A DNA stretch of 64,000 nt from Hormiphora californensis (lineage: Eukaryota; Ctenophora; Tentaculata; Cydippida; Pleurobrachiidae), in the NCBI GenBank assembly GCA_020137815.1, contig CM035353.1, forward strand, positions 1,761,459-1,825,458. Reading direction: 5' to 3'. A program made the position numbers and the translations under genes. A model generated the notes under the pieces. The model ran no database searches, had not been told where the DNA came from, and worked only from the letters and a program-made list of their open reading frames with translations. Each line of letters opens with the position of its first letter. Positions within the stretch are counted from its first letter, which is position 1. Of this stretch, positions 53,660 through 64,000 are shown piece by piece.

Positions 53660-55311
53660 ATTACTAACCCCCTTGTCGCCATTACTTATAATTCTTCTGG
53701 TATTCTAGATAAAAAATAAATATTATCATTATTATTCTAACCCGTTCTTCAAGCAAACCCCCTACTAGCATACAGGATCTACAAGCTGCAATGATCTTGG
53801 TAGTGTATCTGGTGGTGTTTCTATACAGTGGATACGACTGTCACAACTTTGAAGTTTTGGAAACATGCACTCCTGATTCTACCCATGATATTGCTGATTC
53901 TACCCCTGGTATTCAAGACGTCACCCCTGGTAAATTGAAGATGTGATCACCCCTGATGTTGACAATGATTTTCGAAGACAGAGAAAAGCAGCAAGGATGC
54001 TGCAAAAGAGAAGAAGGCAGAAAGCGAGCCTACAAGGACATCAGAAAGGTTAAGGACCAAATCAGAAAGCGAGATCTCTACCAGTACTGATACTGCACAT
54101 TAATAGAGAGCTTTGGATTGTCTATGACGAATAGAAATTAGCTCTTTCTACCTTCTATTTCTCAAACATGGTATGTTTTAACTACCTTTTACACATATAT
54201 CTTTTAAAGATATTTAACAGTAACTTTCTTTCTCACGGGTCTTTTCTGATATCTTTTTCAGAATTTTTGTTACCCTCTGTACATGGATTTTAAGTTATGT
54301 TTTCTCATGTTACTTACAACATTTATAAATGAAGTTTAATGGTACGGTACGAGGTACCAGATACGTTATTCTCAGGGTGTGGGCTTACGTCCCGCTAACG
54401 TACTTTGACGTTTTTGTTTTGACTAACACAGCCCACCTGACACCACAATTATCGGACGATTTTGTGCCACATCACATTAACACATCACCTTAATATAATG
54501 TGACACCTCACTTGAAACATAATAATAGATATAATAATAATAATGATGACATACTGGACAAATACTAGTTTACTAAACAAATTCAAGAAGTTTCTATTTG
54601 ATCTTCTAATATGAATTATGCTTCCGAGTTGTTTTTAATGGCTGACTCTTTAATTGTAAATGTTTAATACTAATAGTACTTTTTCCGTAATTTTCTAATC
54701 CTAACCATCTCTATATGAGAAAGTTTACTAACCGTTTAATTGACTAATTGCCGTTAGCGCCCTTTTCGGAATGGGACCATTAGCTAACTTGGTGTTCATT
54801 GGAATGCTTGAATGCTTTAGTAAAGTGAAGCAGACACCACAATCAGTTGCAAAAAAAAATCAACAGCTGCAGCCGAGTGAAGCTCAGTTGATCTGATAAT
54901 ATCCACATGATGTGTAGAGTCCGATTTTCCAAGGACTATTGCAAGGGTGCCACCGAAATTTCTAGAGGCACTCCCCTGCACATAATTGTACACTTCGCAG
55001 TGTATCATTAAAGATTCTACAAGCAGCCTACTATGTTTATTTAATATGAATAAACGGAGCTTATGTGTAGCAATCATTTTCTGGTAATTTAAATACTTAT
55101 ATTATGATTCTTATTAATATCATGGTTTCTAACAAAAAATTTCTAGTGGCCTCGGTCGAAGTGGGCAGTCTGCGAAACCCCAGATGCCTGAAGATGCATG
55201 AGACAGAGTTTTATGTGTGTATTATTCTATGGACTATAAGCATTTGTTAAATTTTTTAAAGTGTGTTAATTTTTATAATTATTATATAATTATTTTTTTT
55301 GGGAAATGATA
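53660..55311 (+). other. Non-coding interior of the LTR element
   Basis: No frame longer than about 60 codons on the plus strand carries a retroelement motif. A basic peptide (RRQRKAARMLQKRRRQKA) at about 53970-54020 could be the relic of a pol end. The interval probably holds packaging signals plus a 3' untranslated region. Confidence 0.6.
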
Positions 55312-55510
55312 TGATATGGATATATGACGTATTGTTAATGGTTAGTCGGTTGTTATTAGTTGCAGTCGATTGTTATGTCTAGCCACGCTCACGTCCACAA
55401 CTGACGTGGCTAGTCAGTCAGTTCGTATTCATCATATTATATTTGGTTCTTTATTCCCTATTCTCTTGACCCCAAAACCAAGCGTATCAATCAATAACAG
55501 AGTCATTACA
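55312..55510 (+). repeat. 3' LTR (199 bp)
   Basis: Same sequence as the 5' LTR; followed by the ATAT target duplication and 'atcaaac'. Confidence 0.92.
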
Positions 55511-55865
55511 ATATATCAAACTCATTTTATGATCATATTTAATTTTCCGCTCATATGTTATGCCATTCTCTCTCTCTATCTATTGTCTGTGAGCTCCTTT
55601 AGCCTACTAGTGGGCCGAGTCTCATATAGAGCTGAGGTCGGTATGTGTGTATGACATATACTTCATTTAACCGGCCCAGCTCGTGTGTATGACGTAATAT
55701 TCTTCCCTATTTAATTTTGCTCATTATTCAGAGTACTAATATACACTCCTCTTATCCAATAGGTAGGGACGTTTGAGGATTTATATGGCAGCCTGCTTTA
55801 CTGAGGTGGTGAAGAAGACAGAGGAACAAAAATGTGATGTCTGGGTAAGATTGAACAAATGAACC

Positions 55866-55905
55866 AGACGGGTATAATTATTGCTAGCGATAATTATACC
55901 CGTCT
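55866..55905. repeat. Near-perfect palindrome
   Basis: 'gacgggtataattattgcta' is followed by 'gcgataattatacccgtc', leaving a tiny loop. Confidence 0.8.
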
Positions 55906-55992
55906 CGTTATTCCCTATTTGATCCCTCCAGTTATTCAGCAGGAATTCACGCGTGCCACCGCCCACCAGCCACCCCTTAATCCGCACGTGCA

Positions 55993-56413
55993 GTATCTGC
56001 CCGTTGAAGTAGAGCACCCGTTGACCCGAATCCCCACGCTCCCCCTCGCCCAGGAGCAACCCTCTCACCCACTGCACCAACTCGCAAGTGCACGTACGTG
56101 CAGCCTTCAATCACCCGCTGCGTAGGGCCTATGTTACCTCCTAGGCAACCCCCTCTATTTGCACGTGTGGATACTAAATCATACTAACGCCACGATCAAA
56201 ATGTACTTTATAATATAGATAGACTAGAAAGCCCGTTGAAGTAGAGCACTCATTGACCCGAATCCTCATACTCTCCCTCGCCCAGGAGCACCCCTCTCAC
56301 CCGCTGCACCAACCCGCACGTGCACGTACGTGCAGCCTTCAATCACCCGCTGCGTAGGGCCTATGTTACCTCCTAGGCAACCCCCTCTATTTGCACGTGT
56401 GGATACTCTATCA
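55993..56413. repeat. Tandem duplication, two units of about 183 bp
   Basis: 55993-56175 ('gcccgttgaagtagagcac' to 'cacgtgtggatact') repeats at 56232-56413 with about ten differences, separated by 56 bp. It includes the palindromic 'gcacgtgcacgtacgtgc'. No coding motif. Confidence 0.9.
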
Positions 56414-56549
56414 TACTCCTGATCCTCATCACGCCACTCATTCCTATCTTTAAGATGGTATAGCAAGACTCAATTGTCGTACAACTCACCGAACTCGTTT
56501 CTCGAGCGATCTTGGGGTGTATATCCAGCGACTAAACGGCCCATATATA

Positions 56550-56960
56550 TTTTTGTCAAAACATGGCATGATCATGCCGTGTTTTGACAAAAACTCGATT
56601 GGTTACAAAGAAACTTTCATTTCTCTCTCTCCCTTTCTATACAGCAGATATATTCTCTCTCTCTCTCTCCCGCGTCAAGGACGTCAAGGAATATAGACAC
56701 CATGGTGTAATGCATTACCAAAAACGCTTTTTATTTATAGCACCTCAAATTGCAGTACGATTCTGTAATCTTGAGTGTTACAGAATCGTGCCACTCCTCA
56801 AATTGACATTAGATTTCTTCGCTTTGAGATCTTCCAAAGAAACTCGTATTTCTTTGTGCCTGCCATTCTATTCTTAAGAATACAACAATTAGCGGACCCC
56901 CGGACTCGCTATAATTTAATTAACTAAGTTATAGCGAGTCCAGCGGTCCGCTAATTGTTT
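56550..56960. repeat. Three hairpin palindromes in 400 bp
   Basis: Stem pairs: 'ttttgtcaaaacatggcatg' with its complement (56550-56594), 'tacgattctgtaa' with its complement (56756-56795), and 'caattagcggac...ctcgctata' with its complement (56887-56959, arms about 30 bp). Each resembles a minimal foldback element. Confidence 0.75.
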
Positions 56961-57064
56961 GACATTTGCACTTTTCTCTATAGCCAATAGCCATAGATCT
57001 TCTTATGCAGCTTTCGTTGTTACCAATTGTTTCCAGCTACTAATTACCAGTTACCAGTTGTCAT

Positions 57065-57192
57065 AGGGAAAACATTCGCGGCTGAACCTTAGGTTCAGGC
57101 CATGGCTATATTTTCCATTGAGACCTGAGATCTCAGGTCTCAGTGGAAAATAGCCGTGGCATGAACCTGAGGTTCAGGCACGACTATCCCCC
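57065..57192. mobile_element. Nested-palindrome MITE (family P), compact copy
   Basis: Perfect central palindrome 'gagacctgagatctcaggtc' within arms 'gctgaacctTaggttcaggc'-like and 'gtggcatgaacctgaggttc'. Ends in 'cgactatccccc'. Confidence 0.8.
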
Positions 57193-57195
57193 ATC

Positions 57196-57264
57196 TGTCA
57201 GGCCAATGCTCTGACCACAGTTCTCGCGAGAGAAATGAGAATATGGTCAGGCCAATGCTCTGAC
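57196..57264. repeat. Two copies of a dispersed 16-bp motif
   Basis: 'aggccaatgctctgac' occurs at 57199 and 57249, and again at 59403 (partly), 59482 and 61291. In its best copy it is bordered by tgtc/gaca, giving a short inverted end. Confidence 0.75.
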
Positions 57265-57687
57265 AGCCCCCCATGGTTACCAATGGTTACCATGGTTACC
57301 AATTGAGTTACCAACTTCTACGGCAGATACTTTCTCTCTCTCTACCCCCACTACCCGATATCAATTATGTAGTCCCACTGTCTTTGCGTGACCTGTGATT
57401 TTGGGTCACGATTGCAGGCTCCATCATAGCTCAGCCAAAACAGGTCAAAATGGTTCTAAGAAAAACAGTGTTGTAGAGAATTGTCAGCCAAATATTTTGG
57501 TTGCAAGATTGCAATTGGCGTTCCAAGTTTTGCCAATCATCAGATATAGCATCTTAATATGTCAAAAATACGTGATCATGAAATCCGACCGGATGTCTTA
57601 TAGCCATGTCTAAGGGAACATCAACATTTTTGAGGGGATCATATGCCATCAATAAGCTAAATCGGGGTCCGACTGTTATAGATATCA

Positions 57688-57857
57688 TGTCGGACCCCGA
57701 TTTAGGGACACCCTCGGGGGAAAGGCTCTTGTCCACTAAATCGGGGTGTCCACTAAATCGGGGTCAAATAAGGTGAATTTCCTATATCGGGGGAAAAAAT
57801 CTTGTCCCTAAATCGGGGTGCCACTAAATCGGGGGCCCCTAAATCGGGGTCCGACTG
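57688..57857. mobile_element. Second full copy of the CAGTCGGACCCC MITE, beside a solo end
   Basis: Body matches 3066-3237 over its length with very few changes. The phrase 'agatatcatg' lies on both sides (57680 and 57859). A lone end 'taaatcggggtccgactg' lies at 57658-57675, so a second, mostly deleted copy abuts it. Confidence 0.85.
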
Positions 57858-57929
57858 TAGATATCATGGTCCTATATGAATGGTCCTATAGATGGTGAGT
57901 GAGAAAGGGTTAACGTCCTGTACCAAACT

Positions 57930-58105
57930 CTCTCACTCTCACACACACACACTCTCTTTCACACTATATATATCTACATCTCTCTCTCACACACAAACAC
58001 ACTCTCTCTCTCTCTCTTTCTTTCTTTTCCTTTCTCTCTCACTCTCTCTATCTTCCACTCCCTGTCTTGCTCTCCCTATCTCGATCTCTTTCCCTCCCTT
58101 TCTCT
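57930..58105. repeat. CT/CA-rich low-complexity tract
   Basis: Interrupted (CT)n and (CA)n. Frames here yield only Ser-Leu-His repeats. Confidence 0.9.
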
Positions 58106-59011
58106 GTATAGGTCGCAAGCAATCGTATTAAGATCTGAACACCATATATCTTGATCGAAAAAGCACATGGTAGTGCCTGGTGTGGTTCTCAGTACTTCAT
58201 TCTCGTGTTATATTCCATCATATTTCTAATTCAATCTCTCCGGAGAGCTGATCTCCCCCACAACCACTATTATTATACTCCTACTCCATCGAGTTATACT
58301 GAGCTGGTGCTGTCAAGTGTTTTTTACAGATACTGAGAAATTTATTTTGATTTCTAGTTTGTGGTTAAATCTCTTCTCGCTTAGTTAATTATTTGAGACT
58401 GCACTAAGAGACATTTGTAATAGTTTCTTTGGCAGGAGTACGTTACTTACTTTTTTGATACTTTTGAAATGTTCCTATCCGTTAGGAAAGAATGAACTGT
58501 TTATGTGAAACAAGAATAACTGCATTATGTTTCATAATGTTATGTTTCCCCGCCAACATTTTTTCATAACCATCTAAATCTAATGTGAAGGTGGGAAAGA
58601 CATTTCCAATCATTTATCAATCACTCAAACCGTGTAGAACAAATCCTTGTGTTTTAGTAGCACTAAATTGCGTGCCACAATGCGCGGCATTTCCTGAAAA
58701 CGTGCCATTGAAGTATTTGATGAAGGAGCAACATCTTACATCGTTGTCCCTCGCAACTGAGCGTGTTACAGCCGGTTTTGTGACCGTGACACCTCACTAG
58801 TATGTAAAATTGTCGAATTCTAAACCCCTATGCCTTTTTGCAAAAGGCATCTGGGTGAATGCCTTTGGCATTCACCCAGGCGGGGAAAAAATTAGGGAGA
58901 TCAGACAATTACAATTTTAAGTCTCTTACTATACTTACCTATTAGAGTGAAGGATTGAGCAACTTCCATTGTTTTCCAATTAATTGGGCTGTTCTCCACT
59001 CGGCGGCCAAG
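58106..59011. other. No recognisable gene
   Basis: A short hairpin ('tgcctttttgcaaaaggca' and 'gggtgaatgcctttggcattc') lies at 58831-58880. The frame 58585-58800 has no motif. Confidence 0.45.
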
Positions 59012-59147
59012 CCCTACTAAAATATAGTTCGACGCGACGCGACGCGCGATCGATGAACGATCGATAAACGATCGATATCGATCGTTTATCGATCGTTCAT
59101 CGATCGTTCATCGATCGCGCGTCGCGTCGAACTATATTTTAGTAGGG
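59012..59147. mobile_element. 136-bp GATCGATC hairpin MITE, second copy
   Basis: Same ends (CCCTACTAAAATATAG / complement) and same inner unit as 41756-41900, with one fewer unit on the left and one more on the right. Flanked by AG on both sides rather than TA. Confidence 0.9.
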
Positions 59148-59575
59148 AGTAATATTATATGTTCATGCATGCCCTCAGTATATGCGGGTATTATATGCAC
59201 ACGCTTTAGTCCATGCAGATCCTGTTTATTGGATGTGTTCTTAGGAATCAGCTCCGATCCATGGGCCTTTCCTTTCTGCAAAGTATGTTGGTTAAGTAGC
59301 TTAGATCCAGCTTTGATTATTATGATATGGCCAGTTATTCTTGTGCATATGTTGCATTGGCAATAAATTCATTTTGCGGGGACTGGGGAGGGGATGTTGT
59401 CTAGCCAATGCTCTGACCGGTGTTTTCGTGTGCTCCTTATAAGTAATTCGAAAGAAATGAGTACAGCATCAATAGGGTCCTAGGCCAATGCTCTGACGTT
59501 GTGCCCAATGTTACCATGTCAAAATGTCATTTATGTGTGTGCGTGGATGACCATCTGGCGACTTAATTCAACTTT

Positions 59576-59718
<143 letters not shown>

Positions 59719-60052
59719 GTCTTTATCTTGTCAGCTACTGCCTGTCATACATTTTAGTTTAGTGGTCCCGCTTATATTTTGAAATGTAGTCTTCCTTGCT
59801 ATTTATAACGACCTGCCATGCTGAGATACCAAAATAGTGTTTTAAATCTTTATACTCGACCTGAATACGAAAACGACAGCCTCCTGATGTGTTGCAGCTC
59901 TATTAGGTGTGAACCTGATTATAGGAGACACTCAACAACGAGTGAAATAGTAAGAAGACCTCTTCAAGGTGTGGAAAGAAACAGTCTGGGAGGAGAGAAT
60001 GTAGGATTGCATTCCTAGCTGTAGATATATTGGAACAAATTGGACTGACGAG

Positions 60053-60350
60053 ATAGGGATCCCTAAAAAAGTTCAGTATTTACACAGAGTTTACACAGTC
60101 TTTACTCAGTCGTTACACCCAGAGCGCCCGCGCCGCTCTGGGTGTAACGACTGCGTCTTTCGCACTCGATTTGCAGCGTTTTCGGAAACTTTTTTCGCCG
60201 CAGCGCTCAATTTTGTCAATTGTGCAGCACACAATCCAATATTTTCTTGGAAAAAGCCACTGTGCGCAGCACGCGCCGCTCTGGGTGTAACGACTGAGTA
60301 AAGACTGTGTAAACTCTGTGTAAATACTGAACTTTTTTAGGGATCCCTAT
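60053..60350. mobile_element. 298-bp MITE with 74-bp inverted ends
   Basis: Arms 60053-60126 and 60277-60350 are perfect or nearly perfect inverted copies, starting 'atagggatccctaaaaaag'. An inner hairpin uses 'gctctgggtgtaacgactg', which occurs three times. The unpaired middle is GC-rich. No ORF. Confidence 0.9.
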
Positions 60351-60684
60351 TAACCCTACATTGCGGGAACGCTAAAAACGTGCCTTACTACCGCGATGCC
60401 TTACGAGGGGTAACTTCGTTACAAAACATTGAAACTTTTGAAGCTAACGAGAATCAAAAGGCTATGATGTTTGTATGATGTTTGTATGACTGTATGACTG
60501 TATAGTGTATACTCGTAATGTGGTTATCTACACATTATAGTTCACACACTAAATAGGGTTTCCCACACATGCATCTGTATATTTTTGTGGTACGTTGTTT
60601 GGTGTGGTCCCCCTAGTTCCCCCCGGATTTCTTGTAAACTCTAATTCAGAGCGACAGAGCAGAATCTCCGCCTACACTCTAGCT

Positions 60685-60860
60685 CTCTCCCTCTCTCTCT
60701 CTCCATCTCTCTCTCTCTCCCTAATTTCTCTCTCTCTCTCCAACTCTCTCTTCCTCCCCCTCTCTCCCCCCTCTCTCTCTCCATCTGATCTCTCTTGATC
60801 TTCCTCACCCTCTCTCTCTTTCTCTCTTTCTCTCTCTTGCTTTCTCTCCCTAAATTCTCT
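60685..60860. repeat. CT-rich low-complexity tract
   Basis: Interrupted CT arrays. Frames give only Ser/Leu or Arg/Glu repeats. Confidence 0.9.
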
Positions 60861-61054
60861 CTTTTTTTAATTTCCAATTCCCTCTATTTTCCACACAGAC
60901 CATGTTATGGGTGCCGCCCATCAGCTCATGAGGTTAAACCAAGAGATATAGTGCACCAATTTAAATCTACAACTGCTGCATCTATTAAATCTTTAATCTA
61001 GACTAGTCGACCAGGTACCTATCTGTTTTAAAGATAACTGCTGCCGCAGGTGAT

Positions 61055-61205
61055 AGGGGGAGAAACAGTTATGACTGAACCTCAGGTTCAGGTCTCGGCT
61101 ATTTACCCCTGAGATCTCAGGGTTCAGTGACGACTGTTCCCTGAGATTTCAGAATCATTTTCAGGGATAGTAACCTGGATTTGTGATTCAGTCACCACTG
61201 TTTGA
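61055..61205. mobile_element. Nested-palindrome MITE (family P), decayed copy
   Basis: 'gggggagaaacagttatgac' followed by 'tgaacctcaggttcagg' and 'tccctgagatttcag' blocks in the family order; the right end is degraded. Confidence 0.6.
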
Positions 61206-62459
61206 CCCGTTAATGTTTTCCAATACACAGTGCATGAACAGTAGTATTGCTTCTGCAGCTTGTGTCACATTTCTTCTTGGTATATCTGTCAGGCCAATGC
61301 TCTGACAGTGTTATATAGCAGCTTTAGCTATACTGAGTAGTGAGTACTGTATAACTCAACAAAGCTATAGCGAATAATAGAGTAATCCAAGATGTCATAT
61401 AAATGCAACGCGTGTCGGTAAAAGTAAGATTAATGGCACAAAAGCTTTGACACATGTAAGACACAAAACATTGACGATATGTAGTGAGCACATAATTATA
61501 CGCTTATAGTAAATCGCAATATTTTTGTCGACAGCTATCATGGCCTAATATGGTGTACTTATAACACCTGTTGGCAACAATCCCAACTTCTATCGGGAAA
61601 TACGATATTGTATGTCAAGCAATTTCCAATAACTCATCTTTACTTTCATCTGTTGTTGCACACTTTCTCAGTAAACTATTTGCCAAATTAGCGGTGTATA
61701 TGTGTATTTGATAATCGGATCGTTATCGGAATCGTTTTGAAATTTGGAATCGGTCGGTTCCTGTGTATTCTCGATCTCCGGCTGCAACACTATAATATTG
61801 GTCATGATTGACATTCCAATTTGATTGACATTTGCCCCACCCCCTCCCCCCGGGCGTCACTAATATAATAGGACGCTTATTTGTGCTACTAGGCACTAGC
61901 TCTGAAAGGTGCCACACCTTTATACGGAATTCATTGACAGTCCAAACAGTTCGATGGTTCGATACGTATAACGTAGCTTGGCTTTGCTCGTTTCGTCCGT
62001 AAAACAATTCTCCCCACAATGGGGGAAAACAGTTGTGCCTGAACCTGAAGTTCAGGCCACGCGAACCTGTTTTGCGACCTAGAGGGGACCTTTGGGAATT
62101 GGGAACTATACTGGAGCCTTTCCTTCTCTGTCCGTCACTTTTCATCCCTGTCTGCAGATTCCAGTTTGCAGATTCCAGTTTGCAGATGTATAATAGTACT
62201 AAAATTAGCACCGCTTTCAAGATTTACAAAAACCACCAAATTGTATTATGTGGTCATTTTAGTGGAAGTTTCTCTATTACTCAGATGTCGCTTTTCTCAC
62301 ACTGTCTTCTATCTTTAGATCTCTCATCTTCTTGTCTAAAACCAAGCCCGGAGTTTTTCTTTTTTCCTATCTTCTCTTCTAGTTTAGTTTTTCTCTCTCT
62401 CTCTCTCTCTTCTCTTCTAACCCCCCTCTCTCTTCCTCTCTCTCTTTTCTCTTCTTCTT
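61206..62459. other. No recognisable gene; one family P scrap
   Basis: The scrap 'tgggggaaaacagttgtgc' to 'gaagttcaggccac' lies at 62020-62061. The tandem phrase 'agattccagtttgc' occurs at 62155 and 62168. CT-rich from 62390. Confidence 0.45.
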
Positions 62460-64000
62460 GGGTTTTCCATTCAGTGCGTTACGCCAAATTTCTTTGTGTC
62501 GTGCTCACCTTTTGTGTTTCTTGGAGTTTCGCCTTGTTTCCTTTTTTGAAATTTGGGAACCCCCTTTTTTTGGTTTTCACTCCGGTAAAACAATTTTTTG
62601 TAATGTAAAATTTCCAATTATTGCCATTGCCCCCCCCCCTCCCCCCCTAATGGGGCTTCGCTTACTTCAAAAGGTCCCCCATGGAATTTTTCCCCCCCCC
62701 AAATTTAAAATTTTTAAAGGGTTCTCCCGGTTTCCCCCTTTTTTAAAAACAACCCAAAAGGGGGGAAAAAACTTTGGGCCCTAATTTTCCCACCAACCCT
62801 TTTGGGGCCGGGGGGCCCTTTTGGGCCTTTTCCCTTTTTTTTCCCATGTATCCTTTGGGGCCGGGGGGTTTTTTCTTTTTAAAAGTTCTAAATTCCCCTA
62901 AATTAAAAAACCCCAAATTGTTTTGGTAAATTTTGGGAAAATTTTTTAAAAATTTCAATTTCCCCCCCAAACCCCAAAGCCCCGCGACCCCTTTCCCTCT
63001 AGGGGAAAAAGAAAAAGGGTTTGGGGATTCCCCTTTCCCCCCCCAGCCGTTTTGGGGGGGGGTTTTTTTTTTTTCCCCTCCTTTTTTCTCTCTCTCCCCC
63101 CCCCGGGGGGGCCCCAAAATGGGTTTCTTTCCCATTCCTTAAACGAAATTTAAAATTGAAATCTTTTCCCCTTTCGGGATTTTTTTGGGTTTGGGAAAAA
63201 ATTGGGGTTTGCCAATTTTTTAAAATTTTGGGGGGGCCCCCAAAAAAAAAACCCAATTTTAAAAAGGTTTAAATCTTTTTTTTTTTTTTACAGGGGTTTT
63301 TTGAGGGGGGCCAGATCATTCCCCGCCAAAAGGGGGGAAAATCATTTAAACCCTTTGGGTTTTTTTCACACTGACCACTTTTCCTTACCCCCTTTTTTAA
63401 ACCTGGGAATAAAAAATTTTAAAAACCCCCTTTTTTCCCAAAATCTAAAAACTAGTAGTTTCGTAAAAATTATTAAAAATAAAAAGGGGGGGGGAAAAAA
63501 AGGGTTTTTTTGGGACGGGGGGCCCCCTTTGAGGTTTACCCTTTTCACAAAAAATTTTTTGGGGGTTTACGGGGGAACCCCTTTGTTTTAAAGAAAAAAA
63601 AAATTTTTCCTGAAAAGGGGGGCCCCCAAAGGTTTGGAAACCCCCGGGCCACAAAAAAAAAAAAAGGGAAAAAAAAATCCCCGGGGAAGGGGAAAAACCC
63701 CAAAAAAGCCCCGGGGTTTTTTTTTTAAAACCCCCCCCCGGGTTTTTTTTGTAAAAGGAAAAGGGAATTTTTGGGGTTTTGGGGGGTTTTTTCTTTAGAA
63801 AAAATTATTCCCGCCTTTTTCCGGGTAAAAAAACCCCCCCCTTTTTTAAAAAAAGGGATTTAAAAGGTTTCCTTTTAAAAAGGGAAAAAATTTTTTTTTC
63901 AAAGGGGGGGGGGGGCCTTTCCCCCCCTTTAAAAGGGGGGGGGGTTTTGAAAAACCCCCCAAAAATTTCGTTTCCCCCTTTGGGGCCCCCCGGGGGGTTT
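62460..64000. other. Low-quality sequence, do not annotate
   Basis: Runs of identical bases (ccccc, ggggg, ttttt, aaaaa) dominate and worsen toward the end. Words such as 'ggggggggttttttttttt' are not credible genomic sequence of this organism. All frames here (for example PPKFKIFKGFSRFPPF-type) are translations of homopolymer errors. Confidence 0.9.

Larger units (their letters stand above)
52508..55510 (+). mobile_element. Complete 3.0-kb LTR element with identical LTRs and gag-like ORF only
   Basis: Two 199-bp repeats (52508-52706 and 55312-55510) are identical base for base as read. Each starts TGATATGG and ends ATTACA, obeying TG...CA. The host sequence ATAT borders both sides as a 4-bp target duplication. 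Just inside the left LTR is TTTGGAGCCTGATACG, with TGG as expected for a tRNA primer-binding site, and a short gggaaa tract precedes the right LTR. The inside has a gag-like ORF and 1.6 kb without a recognisable protease, RT, RNase H or integrase. Identical LTRs imply recent insertion. Mobilisation must use enzymes in trans. Confidence 0.92.

Noticed and set aside
54817-55077. 86-codon minus-strand ORF inside the LTR element as an accessory gene
   Set aside because: Opposite strand to gag, no motif, and not distinguishable from chance in AT-rich DNA.
62458-63728. Several ORFs of 60-130 codons near the right end
   Set aside because: Homopolymer-expanded sequence; peptides rich in Pro, Phe, Lys and Gly are artefacts.

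Overview
The window reads as nuclear DNA of an early-branching or otherwise invertebrate metazoan, most plausibly a marine one such as a sponge or cnidarian. I cannot name the species. The reasons are short GT-AG introns, a divergent rhodopsin-class receptor, a secreted protein built from a phase-1 CCP (sushi) exon, and a dense mixture of animal-type transposons. These include Penelope-like elements with GIY-YIG endonuclease, LINEs, Ty3-like RT, IS630/mariner-like and other DDE transposases, a PIF1/Helitron-type helicase and a piggyBac-type element with TTAA ends. No bacterial operons, rRNA, tRNA or CRISPR array could be recognised.

Layout. 1-3.3 kb: decayed transposase pieces and a locally duplicated segment carrying two small hairpin elements. 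3.4-4.0 kb: a probable Penelope-type insertion between 36-bp direct repeats. 4.67-5.8 kb (minus): a tandemly repeated ORF with an F-box-like motif, plus a decayed relative near 2 kb. 6.5-14.2 kb: LINE RT, PIF1/Helitron helicase and IS630-like transposase remnants. 15.7-17.26 kb: an almost perfect 1.57-kb inverted repeat. 18-24 kb: two unidentified small ORFs, a Penelope element with inverted ends, and LINE RT. 24-28 kb (minus): Ty3-like pol pieces and a DDE transposase. 30.7-32.5 kb: more LINE and IS630-like fragments. 34.08-35.15 kb: an intact intronless class-A-like GPCR. 35.6-39.7 kb: a 490-bp direct repeat bracketing a piggyBac-type non-autonomous element and the first three exons of a secreted CCP protein. 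41-44.9 kb: a Penelope GIY-YIG remnant and a LINE ORF1 with PHD/CCCH fingers, cut by a 100-N gap. 45-49.7 kb: an error-rich second copy of 40.35-43 kb. 52.5-55.5 kb: a complete-looking 3.0-kb LTR element with identical LTRs and only a gag-like ORF. 55.8-62 kb: palindromic miniature elements and CT arrays. 62.5-64 kb: very low-quality sequence.

Only the GPCR and the secreted CCP protein look like ordinary host genes. The F-box-like ORF and three or four small ORFs are possible. Nearly everything else is mobile DNA or its debris. The most interesting material is (i) the young gag-only LTR element, (ii) six hammerhead-ribozyme-like cores, several in Penelope remnants, (iii) the giant hairpin, and (iv) several hairpin-type miniature transposons, three of which have a recognisable empty site inside this same window.
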